The notes under the pieces are model-generated. The model was not told where the DNA came from, did not search any database, and worked only from the letters and a program-made list of their open reading frames with translations. Both the position numbers and the translations under genes were made by a program. From Hymenobacter swuensis DY53 (lineage in GTDB: Bacteria; Bacteroidota; Bacteroidia; Cytophagales; Hymenobacteraceae): a stretch of 64,000 bases of DNA. The first letter of the stretch is position 1; every line of letters starts with the position of its first letter. The stretch covers positions 558,001 to 622,000 of the forward strand of contig NZ_CP007145.1 of NCBI RefSeq assembly GCF_000576555.1. Reading direction: 5' to 3'. Shown one piece after another: positions 33,606-41,535 of the stretch.

Positions 33606-35075
33606 TTAGCGTTTAACTACCTCGTTCAGAATGTTCATCACGCTGCCTTCCGACAGGTGCAGGAACGTGTTGGGGAACATGCCAATCCAGAACACCAGCA
33701 CGATGAGCGGCACCAGCAGGGCCAGCTCGGAGCCGGTGAGGTCGGTGAAGGTTTCAGTGAACGAGGAATCGGGGCCGAGCATCACGCGCTGGAACATGCG
33801 CAGCAAATACACCGCACCCAGAATGATGGTCACGCCAGCAATAGCGCCCATCCAGGCGTTGAACTGGTACACGCCGCCCAGCAGCAGAAACTCGCCTACG
33901 AAGCCGTTGGTGAGCGGCAGCGCCACCGTGCCCAGCAGCAGCACCAGGAAGCACACCGTCAGCACGGGCGCTTTACGGGTGAGGCCGCCCAGGTCGGCGA
34001 TGTTGCGGGTGCCGGTGCGGCGCTCAATGGCGTCGGCAATGAAGAACATGCCCACCACGTTCACGCCGTGGGCCAGCATCTGAATGCTGGCACCCTGCAG
34101 ACCCATCTGGGTGAGCGAGAACACACCGGCAATCATCAATCCCACGTGTGAGAGGGAGGAGTAGGCAATCAGGCGCTTCACGTCCTGCTGGCGGATGGCA
34201 ATGATGGCACCGTAGATGATGCCGATGATGGCCAGAATCAGTACCAGGTTCTGCCAGTAGTCAACGCCCATCGGTACCACCGGCAGCAGCCAGCGCATGC
34301 AGCCGTAGATACCCATTTTCAGCATAATGCCCGAGAGCAGCATGGTGGCCGGTGCCGGAGCTTCGGTGTAGGTGTCGGGCTGCCAGGTGTGGAAGGGGAA
34401 GATGGGCATCTTTACGGCAAAGGCCGCGAAAATCAGCCAGAATACCCACATCTGCGTGTCAGCAGTCAGGTTCAGAGCGTAGAACGAGGCCAGGGCCGAG
34501 TTGTGAGCCGAGAGGCCGTCGGCCGTGGGGCCGGTCTGGAAGTAGAGGTACACGAAGCCGGCCAGCATGAACAGCGAGCCGATGATGGTGTACAGGAAGA
34601 ACTTGAATGTGATGCGGGCCCGGTTCACACCGCCCCACACGCCAGCTAGGAAGTAAATCGGAATCAGGGCCACCTCCCACATGAAGTAGAACAGGAAGGC
34701 ATCCTGGGCCGTGAACACGCCCACCAGACCGGTTTGCATGAACAGCACCAGCGCGTAGAACACCGACTCGTTTTCGAAGTTGCGGCGGAAGGCGCTCAGT
34801 AGAATCACCGGCACCAGCACGGCCGTCAGCAGCACCAGCAAGAGGCTCAGCCCGTCCATGCCCACCGCGAAGTGAATGCCGGCCGAGGGAATCCAGTTCA
34901 GGTTGAAGCTGAATTGGCCGGAGTTGTTGGCGTTGAACGTGAGGGCCGCGTAGGCCGCCAGCGCAAATTCAACCAGGGCCGCGCCTAGCGCCGGAACCCG
35001 GGCCGCACGGCCTTTGAAGAAGTGCAGCAGCAGGGCGGCCGCCACGGGCCAGAGTAGAAGAAGGACAGTCAGCAT
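33606..35075 (-). CDS. nuoM: NADH-quinone oxidoreductase subunit M
   Basis: Complex I antiporter-like pump subunit, 489 residues, 14 hydrophobic segments. The conserved GMDGLSLLLVLL, WEVALIPIYFLAGVWGG, FPFHTWQPDTYTEAPAP and YSSLSHVGLM segments carry the pump's glutamate, lysines and histidines. It lies 57 bases behind nuoL; this short junction has no long hairpin. Confidence 0.96.
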   Translation of the reverse strand: MLTVLLLLWPVAAALLLHFFKGRAARVPALGAALVEFALAAYAALTFNANNSGQFSFNLNWIPSAGIHFAVGMDGLSLLLVLLTAVLVPVILLSAFRRNFENESVFYALVLFMQTGLVGVFTAQDAFLFYFMWEVALIPIYFLAGVWGGVNRARITFKFFLYTIIGSLFMLAGFVYLYFQTGPTADGLSAHNSALASFYALNLTADTQMWVFWLIFAAFAVKMPIFPFHTWQPDTYTEAPAPATMLLSGIMLKMGIYGCMRWLLPVVPMGVDYWQNLVLILAIIGIIYGAIIAIRQQDVKRLIAYSSLSHVGLMIAGVFSLTQMGLQGASIQMLAHGVNVVGMFFIADAIERRTGTRNIADLGGLTRKAPVLTVCFLVLLLGTVALPLTNGFVGEFLLLGGVYQFNAWMGAIAGVTIILGAVYLLRMFQRVMLGPDSSFTETFTDLTGSELALLVPLIVLVFWIGMFPNTFLHLSEGSVMNILNEVVKR

Positions 35076-35132
35076 GCGTTATCTGGATGCGGATGAAGCC
35101 GGTGAAAAAGTCCGGTCCGGCCGTCAGTAGAA

Positions 35133-37079
35133 TTAGAATTTCCCGAAGTTCAGCGCCATCACCAGCACAATGCCCACCACCATCAGAATGAGGTAGGTTT
35201 CCACGGAGCCGGTTTGCACGTAGCGCAGGAGCTGACCACCGCCCATGGTCAGGCGGCCGAAGCCGTTCACGATGGGGTCGATAATGCCGTTTTCCACGTA
35301 GCGGAACAGGCCGCGCGATAGCCACATGATGGGGCGCACGAACAGGGCGTTGTAGAGCTCGTCGATGTAGTACTTGTGGTAAATTAGGTTCTCGAGGAAG
35401 CCGCGCGACTCGCCGTCTTCCACCGGGCGCACCCCGCGGCTCACGTACTGCACGTAGGCCAGAATGATGCCCAGCACACCCGCACCCACTGAGAGGCCGA
35501 TGAGCATGAGCTCGGTGGCGTGGTCGGCGTGTACGCCGAAGGCGGCCGGGTTCAACTGCTTGGAATAAGTGAACAGCGGTGCGAGGTAGTTGGCCAAGTA
35601 GGCGTTTTCCTCACCCAAGAAGAAGGGCGCGTTCATGAAACCACCCACGGCGGCCAGAATAGCCAGCACGATGAGCGGCAGCGTCATGGAAGCCGGCGAC
35701 TCGTGCAGGTGGTGCTTCTGCTCCTCGGTGCCCCGGAACTCGCCAAAGAAGGTGAGGAACAGCAGTCGGAACATATAGAAAGCCGTCAGGAAGGCAGTGA
35801 ACAAACCTACCGCGTACAGCACCTTGCTGTGCTCGAAGGCGTGCAGCAGGATTTCGTCTTTCGAGAAGAAGCCCGAGAAGGGCGGGATGCCGGCAATGGC
35901 CAGGCAGCCTACGAAGAAGGTGATGAACGTAATGGGCAGTGACTTGCGCAAGCCGCCCATGCGGCGCATATCCTGCTCGTTGCTCATGGCGTGAATCACG
36001 GAGCCCGCGCCCAAGAACATCAGCGCCTTGAAGAAGGCGTGGGTGAGGACGTGGAACAGGCTGGTGCTGTAGCCCATTACGCCCAGCGCCAGGAACATGT
36101 AGCCCAGCTGCGAAACGGTGGAGTAGGCCAGCACCTTCTTGATGTCGTTTTGAGCCAGGCCGATGGTGGCGGCAAACAGGGCCGTAGCCGCGCCGATGAT
36201 GGCAATAACTTCGAGGGTATCGGGGGCCAGCGTGAACAGCACGTTGGCGCGCAGAATCATGTAGATACCCGCCGTTACCATGGTTGCGGCGTGAATCAGG
36301 GCCGAAACCGGGGTGGGGCCGGCCATAGCGTCGGGCAGCCAAGTGTAGAGCGGCAGCTGGGCCGATTTACCAGTAGCGCCCACGAACAGCAGCAGCGTAA
36401 TGGCCGTTACCACGCCCGCGCCAATCTGCATCGTGCTGGCTTTCTGGAATACCTCGGCGTACTGCACCGAGTCGAAGGTCAGGTAAATCAGGAAGATGCC
36501 CAGCAGGAAGCCCAGGTCACCGATGCGGTTGATAATGAAGGCTTTCTTGGCGGCGTTGTTGTAGGCGGTGTTCTTGTTCCAGAAGCCGATGAGCAGGTAG
36601 GAGCAGAGACCCACGCCTTCCCAGCCGATGAACAGAATCACGAAGTTGGCGCCCAGCACCAGCACCAGCATGCTGAACACGAACAGGTTCAGGAAGCTGA
36701 AAAACTTGCCCACGTTCTCGTCGTGGTGCATGTAGCCGATGCTGTACACGTGGATCAGGAAACCCACGCCCGTCACGAGCAGCAGCATAATCAGGCTGAG
36801 TTGGTCGATCTGGTAGCTGAAGGGAATCTGCATCGAGCCGACCGAAATCCAGTCGAACAGCGTGACGGTGTACTGGTACTGGAAGTTCAGGAACAGGAAC
36901 ACCGAAATGGCGAACGAGCCCAGCACCGCCAGGCTGCTGATGGCACCGGCCACCTTGCCCGAAAGCTTGCGGTTGAGTAGCCCGTTGATCAGAAAGCCCA
37001 AAAACGGCAGCAGCGGAATAAGCACGTACAGAAACGTGGAGTACGGCGCGCCGGCAGCGGGGATTACAGTTTCTTGCAT
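35133..37079 (-). CDS. nuoL: NADH-quinone oxidoreductase subunit L
   Basis: Largest complex I pump subunit, 648 residues, with 16 predicted TM segments and the long lateral helix at the C terminus. Signatures: VTGVGFLIHVYSIGYM, GWEGVGLCSYLLIGFW, LPLYTWLPDAMAGPTPVSALIHAATMV and YSTVSQLGYMFLALG (each quoted in part). The start ATG 37079 immediately follows the word hairpin. Confidence 0.97.
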   Translation of the reverse strand: MQETVIPAAGAPYSTFLYVLIPLLPFLGFLINGLLNRKLSGKVAGAISSLAVLGSFAISVFLFLNFQYQYTVTLFDWISVGSMQIPFSYQIDQLSLIMLLLVTGVGFLIHVYSIGYMHHDENVGKFFSFLNLFVFSMLVLVLGANFVILFIGWEGVGLCSYLLIGFWNKNTAYNNAAKKAFIINRIGDLGFLLGIFLIYLTFDSVQYAEVFQKASTMQIGAGVVTAITLLLFVGATGKSAQLPLYTWLPDAMAGPTPVSALIHAATMVTAGIYMILRANVLFTLAPDTLEVIAIIGAATALFAATIGLAQNDIKKVLAYSTVSQLGYMFLALGVMGYSTSLFHVLTHAFFKALMFLGAGSVIHAMSNEQDMRRMGGLRKSLPITFITFFVGCLAIAGIPPFSGFFSKDEILLHAFEHSKVLYAVGLFTAFLTAFYMFRLLFLTFFGEFRGTEEQKHHLHESPASMTLPLIVLAILAAVGGFMNAPFFLGEENAYLANYLAPLFTYSKQLNPAAFGVHADHATELMLIGLSVGAGVLGIILAYVQYVSRGVRPVEDGESRGFLENLIYHKYYIDELYNALFVRPIMWLSRGLFRYVENGIIDPIVNGFGRLTMGGGQLLRYVQTGSVETYLILMVVGIVLVMALNFGKF

Positions 37080-37085
37080 ATAGTC

Positions 37086-37165
37086 AGGGACTTGGGGACT
37101 CAGGGACTTGGGGACTGGGACTGGTCAATACCAAGCCCCCAAGTCCCTGAGTCCCCAAGTCCCTT
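37086..37165. repeat. Word-type hairpin between nuoK and nuoL (GGGACTTG words)
   Basis: 80 bases made of AGGGACTTGGGGACTC words on the left arm and CCAAGTCCCTGAGTCCCC words on the right. Each arm is an imperfect tandem repeat and is complementary to the other. It ends three bases before the nuoK stop codon. Confidence 0.85.
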
Positions 37166-37167
37166 AC

Positions 37168-37500
37168 CTAGAATTTCAGGCGGTTGAGCAGATTAACGTC
37201 GGTATTCTGCAGGTTGCGGTAGATCATCACGATAATAGCCAGCCCGACCGCCACTTCGGCGGCGGCCACGGCCATGATGAAGAACACGAATACCTGCCCG
37301 TTGGGGTCGGCGCGATAGGCCGAAAAGGCCGTCAGCAGCACGTTCACGGCGTTCAGCATCAGCTCCACGCACATGAAGATGATGATGGCATTGCGCCGCG
37401 TGAGTACGCCCAGCACCCCGATGGAAAACAGGGCGGCGGCGAAGAAAACGTAGTACTGAAGAGGAACCGTTTGGATAACCTGCGGTATGTTCTGGTCCAT
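37168..37500 (-). CDS. nuoK: NADH-quinone oxidoreductase subunit K
   Basis: Small complex I membrane subunit of 110 residues with three TM segments and the conserved glutamates in FMCVELMLNAVN and AAAEVAVGLAI that line the proton path. ATG 37500 gives the usual length; the frame could extend to 37554 but without family similarity. It is the first gene of the distal unit and has its own -7 element at 37563. Confidence 0.95.
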   Translation of the reverse strand: MDQNIPQVIQTVPLQYYVFFAAALFSIGVLGVLTRRNAIIIFMCVELMLNAVNVLLTAFSAYRADPNGQVFVFFIMAVAAAEVAVGLAIIVMIYRNLQNTDVNLLNRLKF

Positions 37501-37562
37501 GCGGTAGCGTTGGCGGCGGAACGAAGCCCCATCGGCCGGGGCACGGCGGGGCAATTAGCTGG

Positions 37563-37570
37563 CAAAGGTA
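37563..37570 (-). promoter_or_regulatory. Putative -7 element for nuoKLMN
   Basis: TACCTTTG on the minus strand, a perfect TAnnTTTG match about 60 bases before the nuoK start. The -33 region has no clear TTTG. It gives the distal nuo genes a promoter of their own, which they need since nuoJ is 2.7 kb away behind a terminator. Confidence 0.6.
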
Positions 37571-37746
37571 TCCTGAAAATCGGAAAACGCCACCCTTTAA
37601 ATTGGCCTGATTCGGGCGTTTTCAAGGCGAAGATTCGCTGGTGAACACGCCGGTGGAGCCCTAGCCGGACCTTTTTCGCGGTAGGTATAGCCGCTCCCGT
37701 AGCCAAACCGTACTTTAGCACTTCCGCCACCGCAACTTATTGCCTC

Positions 37747-38208
37747 ATGAGTATTACCATTGGCAGCTTAGCTGAGCTGCAACAGTACGAGGGCCAGGAC
37801 CTCGGCATCACGCCCTGGCACACCATCACGCAGGAGCAAATCAACCAGTTCGCCGCCGCTACCCTGGATTTCCAGTGGATTCACACCGACCCCGAGCGGG
37901 CCGCCGCCGAGTCGCCGTTCGGGGGCACTATTGCCCACGGCTACCTCACGCTGTCGTTGCTGCCCTACTTTTGGAACCAGCTAGTGCAGGTGGAAAACCT
38001 GAAGATGCAGGTGAACTACGAAATCAGCGAGTTCCGCTTCAACCAGGCCGTGTTGGTAAACACGCCCGTGCGCCTGCATGCCAAGCTGCTGGCCGTGAAA
38101 GATTTGCGCGGCATCGCCAAAGCCAACATCGGCGTGACGATGGAAATTGAAGGCCAGAAGAAGCCCGCATACACCGGCGTTATTACGTTCCTGTACCACT
38201 TTTTATAG
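37747..38208 (+). CDS. MaoC-family hot-dog dehydratase
   Basis: A 153-residue hot-dog protein. The hydratase-2 motif is visible: D41 and H46 in LDFQWIHTD followed by GGTIAHGYLTLSLL, the active-site pattern of (R)-specific enoyl-CoA hydratases. It probably hydrates enoyl thioesters, but the NodN-like subgroup has no settled role. It lies alone on the plus strand in the cassette that separates nuoJ from nuoK; a near-match TACTTTAG at about 37709 may be its -7 element. Confidence 0.85.
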   Translation: MSITIGSLAELQQYEGQDLGITPWHTITQEQINQFAAATLDFQWIHTDPERAAAESPFGGTIAHGYLTLSLLPYFWNQLVQVENLKMQVNYEISEFRFNQAVLVNTPVRLHAKLLAVKDLRGIAKANIGVTMEIEGQKKPAYTGVITFLYHFL

Positions 38209-38225
38209 GAGGGATTTCGTAGAAT

Positions 38226-38346
38226 GGTCATTCCGAGCGAAGGCGGAGCCGTAGCCGAGGGATCTCGCCAGCGTAGTAATCAATCGTATTACAACGTCAG
38301 CACGCGAGATTCCTCGGCTACGGCTCCGCCTTCGCTCGGAATGACC
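38226..38346. repeat. Dispersed palindromic repeat, copy 4
   Basis: 121-base near-perfect inverted repeat: GGTCATTCCGAGCGAAGG on the left, CTTCGCTCGGAATGACC on the right, with inner CACGCGAGATTCCTCGGC. It precedes the sigma factor gene, which has another copy behind it. Confidence 0.9.
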
Positions 38347-38420
38347 GTTTCAATGACTTTGAATAAAATTTCTGCTCCCCGATAAAGTATCTTCCGGCGC
38401 TTCCCGTCTGTGTCAGCAGA

Positions 38421-39026
38421 ATGGAACCCCTAGCTCTACCACTCGACGCTGCACGCATGACGGCCGGCCACCAGGACCTGCAGATACAGGAAGCCGTGCG
38501 CACCCAACGGAAGCGTCTGCTGACGTTTATCCGCCGCCGCATCCCCAACGAGGCCGAGGCTGAAGACGTGCTGCAGGACGTGTTTGCTGAACTTGTGGAA
38601 AGCTACCGGCTGATGAAGCCCGTAGAGCAGGCCGCCGCTTGGCTGTTCCGGGTCGCCCGTAACAAAATCACCGACCTCTACCGCCGCAAAAAGCCCGTTT
38701 CGCTGGAAAACGAAATGGCCGCCTTTGCTGCCGACGGCGACGAAAACTCGTTGCTGCTGGCCGATATCCTGCCGGCTGTAGATGACGCGCCCGAAAACCG
38801 CCTGCTGCGCGAAACCCTCATGGAAGCCCTCAGCGACGCCTTGGCCGAGCTGCCCGCCGCCCAGCGCGAAGTCTTCATCTGGCACGAGCTGGAAGACAAA
38901 ACCTTCCGCGAAATGGAGGAAGAAACCGGCGTGCCGCTCAAAACCCTGATTTCGCGCAAACATTATGCCGTGCAGCACCTGCGCAAACGCCTCCGCACGC
39001 TCTATACCGAGCTGTTTACGGACTAG
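38421..39026 (+). CDS. RNA polymerase sigma factor, sigma-70 (ECF-like)
   Basis: A 201-residue ECF-type sigma factor. Region 2 covers about 28-92 (RLLTFIRRRI, AEDVLQDVFAELV, AWLFRVARNKITDLYRRKK); an acidic linker follows; region 4 is at about 137-195 (LPAAQREVFIWHELEDKTF, REMEEETGVPLKTLISRKH). A short membrane protein gene follows but no recognisable zinc-finger anti-sigma factor, so its control is open. It is bracketed by two copies of the palindromic repeat. Confidence 0.88.
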   Translation: MEPLALPLDAARMTAGHQDLQIQEAVRTQRKRLLTFIRRRIPNEAEAEDVLQDVFAELVESYRLMKPVEQAAAWLFRVARNKITDLYRRKKPVSLENEMAAFAADGDENSLLLADILPAVDDAPENRLLRETLMEALSDALAELPAAQREVFIWHELEDKTFREMEEETGVPLKTLISRKHYAVQHLRKRLRTLYTELFTD

Positions 39027-39030
39027 TTTT

Positions 39031-39154
39031 CGTCATGCTGAGCATGTGGCATCAAGCCAGTGTGCACAGCCGTAGTCGAAGCCTCTCTGCCGCTTCGTTG
39101 CAATGGTAGTTGATTAGCCAGAGGCAGAGATGCTTCGGCAAGCTCAGCATGACA
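39031..39154. repeat. Dispersed palindromic repeat, copy 5
   Basis: 124 bases: CGTCATGCTGAGCATGTGG on the left, GCTTCGGCAAGCTCAGCATG on the right. It uses the CATGCTGAGC variant of the arm. It begins four bases after the sigma factor stop. Confidence 0.85.
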
Positions 39155-39177
39155 CGTTCTTCTAAAAACCACCCAAA

Positions 39178-39543
39178 ATGAACCGTTCCTTCCGCCTGCT
39201 ACACGGCCTCAAAATACTGCTGCTGATTACGCTGTTTCTGGCCGTGGCCGGCTACGTAACTATGCGCCTCTGGAACTGGCTGCTGCCCGACCTGTTCAAC
39301 CTGCCTCTCATCAGCATCTGGCAGGCGCTGGGGCTGCTGGTGCTTTCGCGCATCCTGTTCGGGGGCTGGGGCGGCCGCGGCCACCGCGCCGGCTGGGCCC
39401 GCAAGCGCCGCCAATGGAAGCAGCAGATGGAAACCCGCCTAGAGTGCCTCACGCCCGAGGAAAAGGAGAAATTTCGCCAGAAAATGGAAGGCGTCTGCAC
39501 CGGCCCCGCCTGGATGCGCCGCCGCAGCCCGGAAGTGGAATAG
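39178..39543 (+). CDS. Small two-TM protein behind the sigma gene, unknown
   Basis: A 121-residue protein with hydrophobic segments at about 10-30 and 43-60, then a Gly/Arg-rich stretch (GGWGGRGHRAGW) and a basic-acidic helix with LTPEEKEKFRQKMEG. The last motif recalls the LTPEQ helices of Spy/CpxP-like periplasmic chaperones, a weak resemblance. Its position after the sigma gene suggests a partner role, possibly controlling sigma activity at the membrane, but the sequence does not show it. Confidence 0.6.
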   Translation: MNRSFRLLHGLKILLLITLFLAVAGYVTMRLWNWLLPDLFNLPLISIWQALGLLVLSRILFGGWGGRGHRAGWARKRRQWKQQMETRLECLTPEEKEKFRQKMEGVCTGPAWMRRRSPEVE

Positions 39544-39553
39544 GCGGTGTTTG

Positions 39554-39617
39554 ATACGCCCAATAACCAGCAGCGGCCCCCGAGTAATCGGGGGCCGCTG
39601 CTGGTTATTGGGCGTAT
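39554..39617. terminator. Perfect 30-base-arm hairpin shared by two convergent genes
   Basis: Arms of exactly 30 bases are perfectly complementary around a GTAA loop (left arm begins ATACGCCCAATAACC). The stop codon and last codons of the minus-strand gene at 39605 lie within the right arm. It has no long T run, so termination is plausible but not certain. Confidence 0.75.
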
Positions 39618-40126
39618 TGTGTTAGTAGCTGCGTACGGTCGGCGGGGCGCTCTACCTGCGTCATAGCTAGCAGAAAATGGGCGAAGCGTACCTCATCGAT
39701 TTGAATCATGCCCAGGGAAATATTTAGCTCCTGAAACCCTAGCTCCCGGGAAAGCTGGGCCAGTGCTTGGCCTACGGTGCCTTTTGTACGGGAGGGCTCG
39801 AACTCAGCCGGAACTACCAAGCACAGGATCTTCTGGCCGTGTATGCTCACCAGGTAGGCATTCTGAATAATGTCCCAGTTGATAAAGCTGTGGTAAGTGG
39901 TGCGGTCAAAGATGCCGACTTCGTTGATAATAATTTGGGGGCGCCGGTCCAGCAGCTGAAAAAGTCCACCCGGTATTCCTAGCCCGAAAAAACCAATGCA
40001 TGCCCACGCCACCCATGATGGAGTGCCGGGCTGACGTAACAGAAAAGTGCCCAATGCCACAAAGGCACTGCTGCCCAGCAATAGTTTCACGGCTCGCCAA
40101 GGCGATTTGTAGAGCTTGATTTCCAT
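39605..40126 (-). CDS. STM3941-like membrane protein
   Basis: A 173-residue protein: a short polar N terminus, two hydrophobic segments (about 15-60), then a PH-like domain with QIIINEVGIFDRTTYHSFINWD and a C-terminal helical tail. The pattern resembles the STM3941 family, of unknown function. The protein at 23576-24031 has the same plan. The stop codon lies in the hairpin at 39554-39617. The gene sits between nuoJ and nuoK and runs in the nuo direction but behind a terminator. Confidence 0.7.
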   Translation of the reverse strand: MEIKLYKSPWRAVKLLLGSSAFVALGTFLLRQPGTPSWVAWACIGFFGLGIPGGLFQLLDRRPQIIINEVGIFDRTTYHSFINWDIIQNAYLVSIHGQKILCLVVPAEFEPSRTKGTVGQALAQLSRELGFQELNISLGMIQIDEVRFAHFLLAMTQVERPADRTQLLTQYAQ

Positions 40127-40137
40127 AGTACGAACAT

Positions 40138-40175
40138 AAAAAAGCGCGGCGGCTGATGCATCAGCCGCCGCGCTT
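40138..40175 (-). terminator. Terminator of the nuoA-J unit
   Basis: Stem AAGCGCGGCGGCTGA / TCAGCCGCCGCGCTT around TGCA, ending in a T run when read on the minus strand, 28 bases past the nuoJ stop. This shows that the proximal nuo transcript is meant to end before nuoK. The inner sequence resembles the 24052 hairpin. Confidence 0.9.
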
Positions 40176-40202
40176 GGTTTCCACTGAAGCCAGCGGATAA
40201 AA

Positions 40203-40715
40203 CTAGAAATTCCGCTCGCCTACTTCGCGCTTGCCGAGCATTACAGCACCCACCATGGCTACCAGGAACAGCACGGAAGCCAGCTCAAAGGGCAGCAGGT
40301 AATCGGTGTAGAGCTTCATGCCCAGCTGGTCTACCATGCCGATCTGCGAGTTGAAGGCGGTGCCGGCTGGTACGCCGGTGGGCGTTACGTCTTTCAAGGC
40401 CGCCACGAGGATGAGCAGGAGGGAGCCACCGGCTACGGCCGCGGCAATTTTGGCCAGGGCCGGCTTGTGCGGCTCGGTGTCCACGTTCAGGTTCAGGAAC
40501 ATAATCACGAACAGGAACAGCACCATGATGGCACCGGCGTACACGATGATGTTCACGGCCGCCAGAAACTGCGCGTTCAGCAGCAGGTAGTGCCCCGACA
40601 GCGAGAAGAACGTCAGAATCAGGAACAGTACGCTGTGCACCGGGTTTTTGGCAAACACCACCCCCAGCGCGCTCAGCAGCGCCACGAAGGTCAGAAAGAG
40701 GAAGATTGGAGACAT
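40203..40715 (-). CDS. nuoJ: NADH-quinone oxidoreductase subunit J
   Basis: Complex I membrane subunit, 170 residues, five TM segments. The third segment carries NIIVYAGAIMVLFLFVIMFLN in part, with the pi-bulge tyrosine/glycine typical of NuoJ. It is the last gene of the proximal nuo unit and ends just before the terminator at 40138. In most operons nuoK would follow directly. Confidence 0.95.
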   Translation of the reverse strand: MSPIFLFLTFVALLSALGVVFAKNPVHSVLFLILTFFSLSGHYLLLNAQFLAAVNIIVYAGAIMVLFLFVIMFLNLNVDTEPHKPALAKIAAAVAGGSLLLILVAALKDVTPTGVPAGTAFNSQIGMVDQLGMKLYTDYLLPFELASVLFLVAMVGAVMLGKREVGERNF

Positions 40716-40729
40716 GGAGAAGTGTGTTT

Positions 40730-40807
40730 TGTCATTCCGAGCAAAGCGAGGAATCTGAGGGTTGTTAAATAGGATAATTCAGATTCCTCGTTTTGCTCGG
40801 AATGACA
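40730..40807. repeat. Dispersed palindromic repeat, copy 6 (nuoI/nuoJ)
   Basis: 78-base inverted repeat with TGTCATTCCGAGCAAAGCG and CGTTTTGCTCGGAATGACA arms, inner GAGGAATCTGA / CAGATTCCTC. It fills most of the junction. Confidence 0.9.
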
Positions 40808-40816
40808 CGAGAATCA

Positions 40817-41386
40817 TTACGCCTGCTGCAGCTTGCCGCGCAGCGTGGTAGCCTGATCGGGCGTGAGCTGGATGCCGCGCACGGAACGCTCATCCGGCGA
40901 AACGGGCTCCACCAGGCGGTCCTTGCCGTAGATGAACTCGTCCCGCTCGTAGCGCGGCGGAGCCATCTTGTCGGGCTGGAGGTAGACGGCGGCTTTGGGG
41001 CAGGCTTCCTCGCAGAGGCCGCAGAAGATGCACCGCAGCATGTTGATTTCGTAGCTGATGGCGTACTTCTCCTCGCGGTAGAGGCCTTCTTCGCCCTTTT
41101 TCCGCTCACCGGCCACCATTGTAATGGCTTCGGCGGGGCAGGCTACGGCGCACAGGCCGCAGGCGGTGCACCGCTCCCGGCCCTGCTCGTCGCGCTTGAG
41201 CACGTGCAGGCCGCGGAACGTGTTGGAGAAGGGCCGCACTTCCTCGGGGTAGCGCACGGTGGCCTTCTTCATAAAGAAGTGGCGCATCGTGATGCTCAGG
41301 CCCTGGAAGATGGCCGGCAGGTACGCCCGCTCGGCCAGCGTCATCGGCTTCTTTTCTAGCTTCTTGGCTCGGTTGGTGAGTTGCAT
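40817..41386 (-). CDS. nuoI: NADH-quinone oxidoreductase subunit I
   Basis: Peripheral-arm subunit of 189 residues carrying two [4Fe-4S] clusters (N6a, N6b). The ligands form two classical sets: C73, C76, C79 and C83, and C119, C122, C125 and C129. No TM segment. The C-terminal ~40 residues extend beyond the cluster domain. Junctions on both sides hold palindromic repeats. Confidence 0.95.
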   Translation of the reverse strand: MQLTNRAKKLEKKPMTLAERAYLPAIFQGLSITMRHFFMKKATVRYPEEVRPFSNTFRGLHVLKRDEQGRERCTACGLCAVACPAEAITMVAGERKKGEEGLYREEKYAISYEINMLRCIFCGLCEEACPKAAVYLQPDKMAPPRYERDEFIYGKDRLVEPVSPDERSVRGIQLTPDQATTLRGKLQQA

Positions 41387-41420
41387 ATAATCAGTTACGA
41401 AAACTGTCGGGATGATGGGC

Positions 41421-41512
41421 CGTCATGCAGAGCGCAGCGAAGCATCTCGCATGCGCCGTTAGCTGGTAGCACAACGTCAGCACGCGAGATGCTTCGCTGC
41501 GCTCTGCATGAC
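41421..41512. repeat. Dispersed palindromic repeat, copy 7 (nuoH/nuoI)
   Basis: 92-base inverted repeat with CGTCATGCAGAGCGCAGCG / CGCTGCGCTCTGCATGAC arms and CACGCGAGATGCTTCG inside (CATGCAGAGC arm variant). Confidence 0.9.
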
Positions 41513-41535
41513 AGACGCGGGCAGTTTAAAGGTAC

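Noticed and set aside
37086..37165. Repeated words that might be a CRISPR array
   Set aside because: The words are contiguous and imperfect, with no spacers of constant length, and the second half is complementary to the first. No cas genes are present.
39178..39543. Anti-sigma factor call for the 121-residue protein
   Set aside because: It has two TM segments and no zinc-finger HxxxCxxC motif; position alone is not enough.
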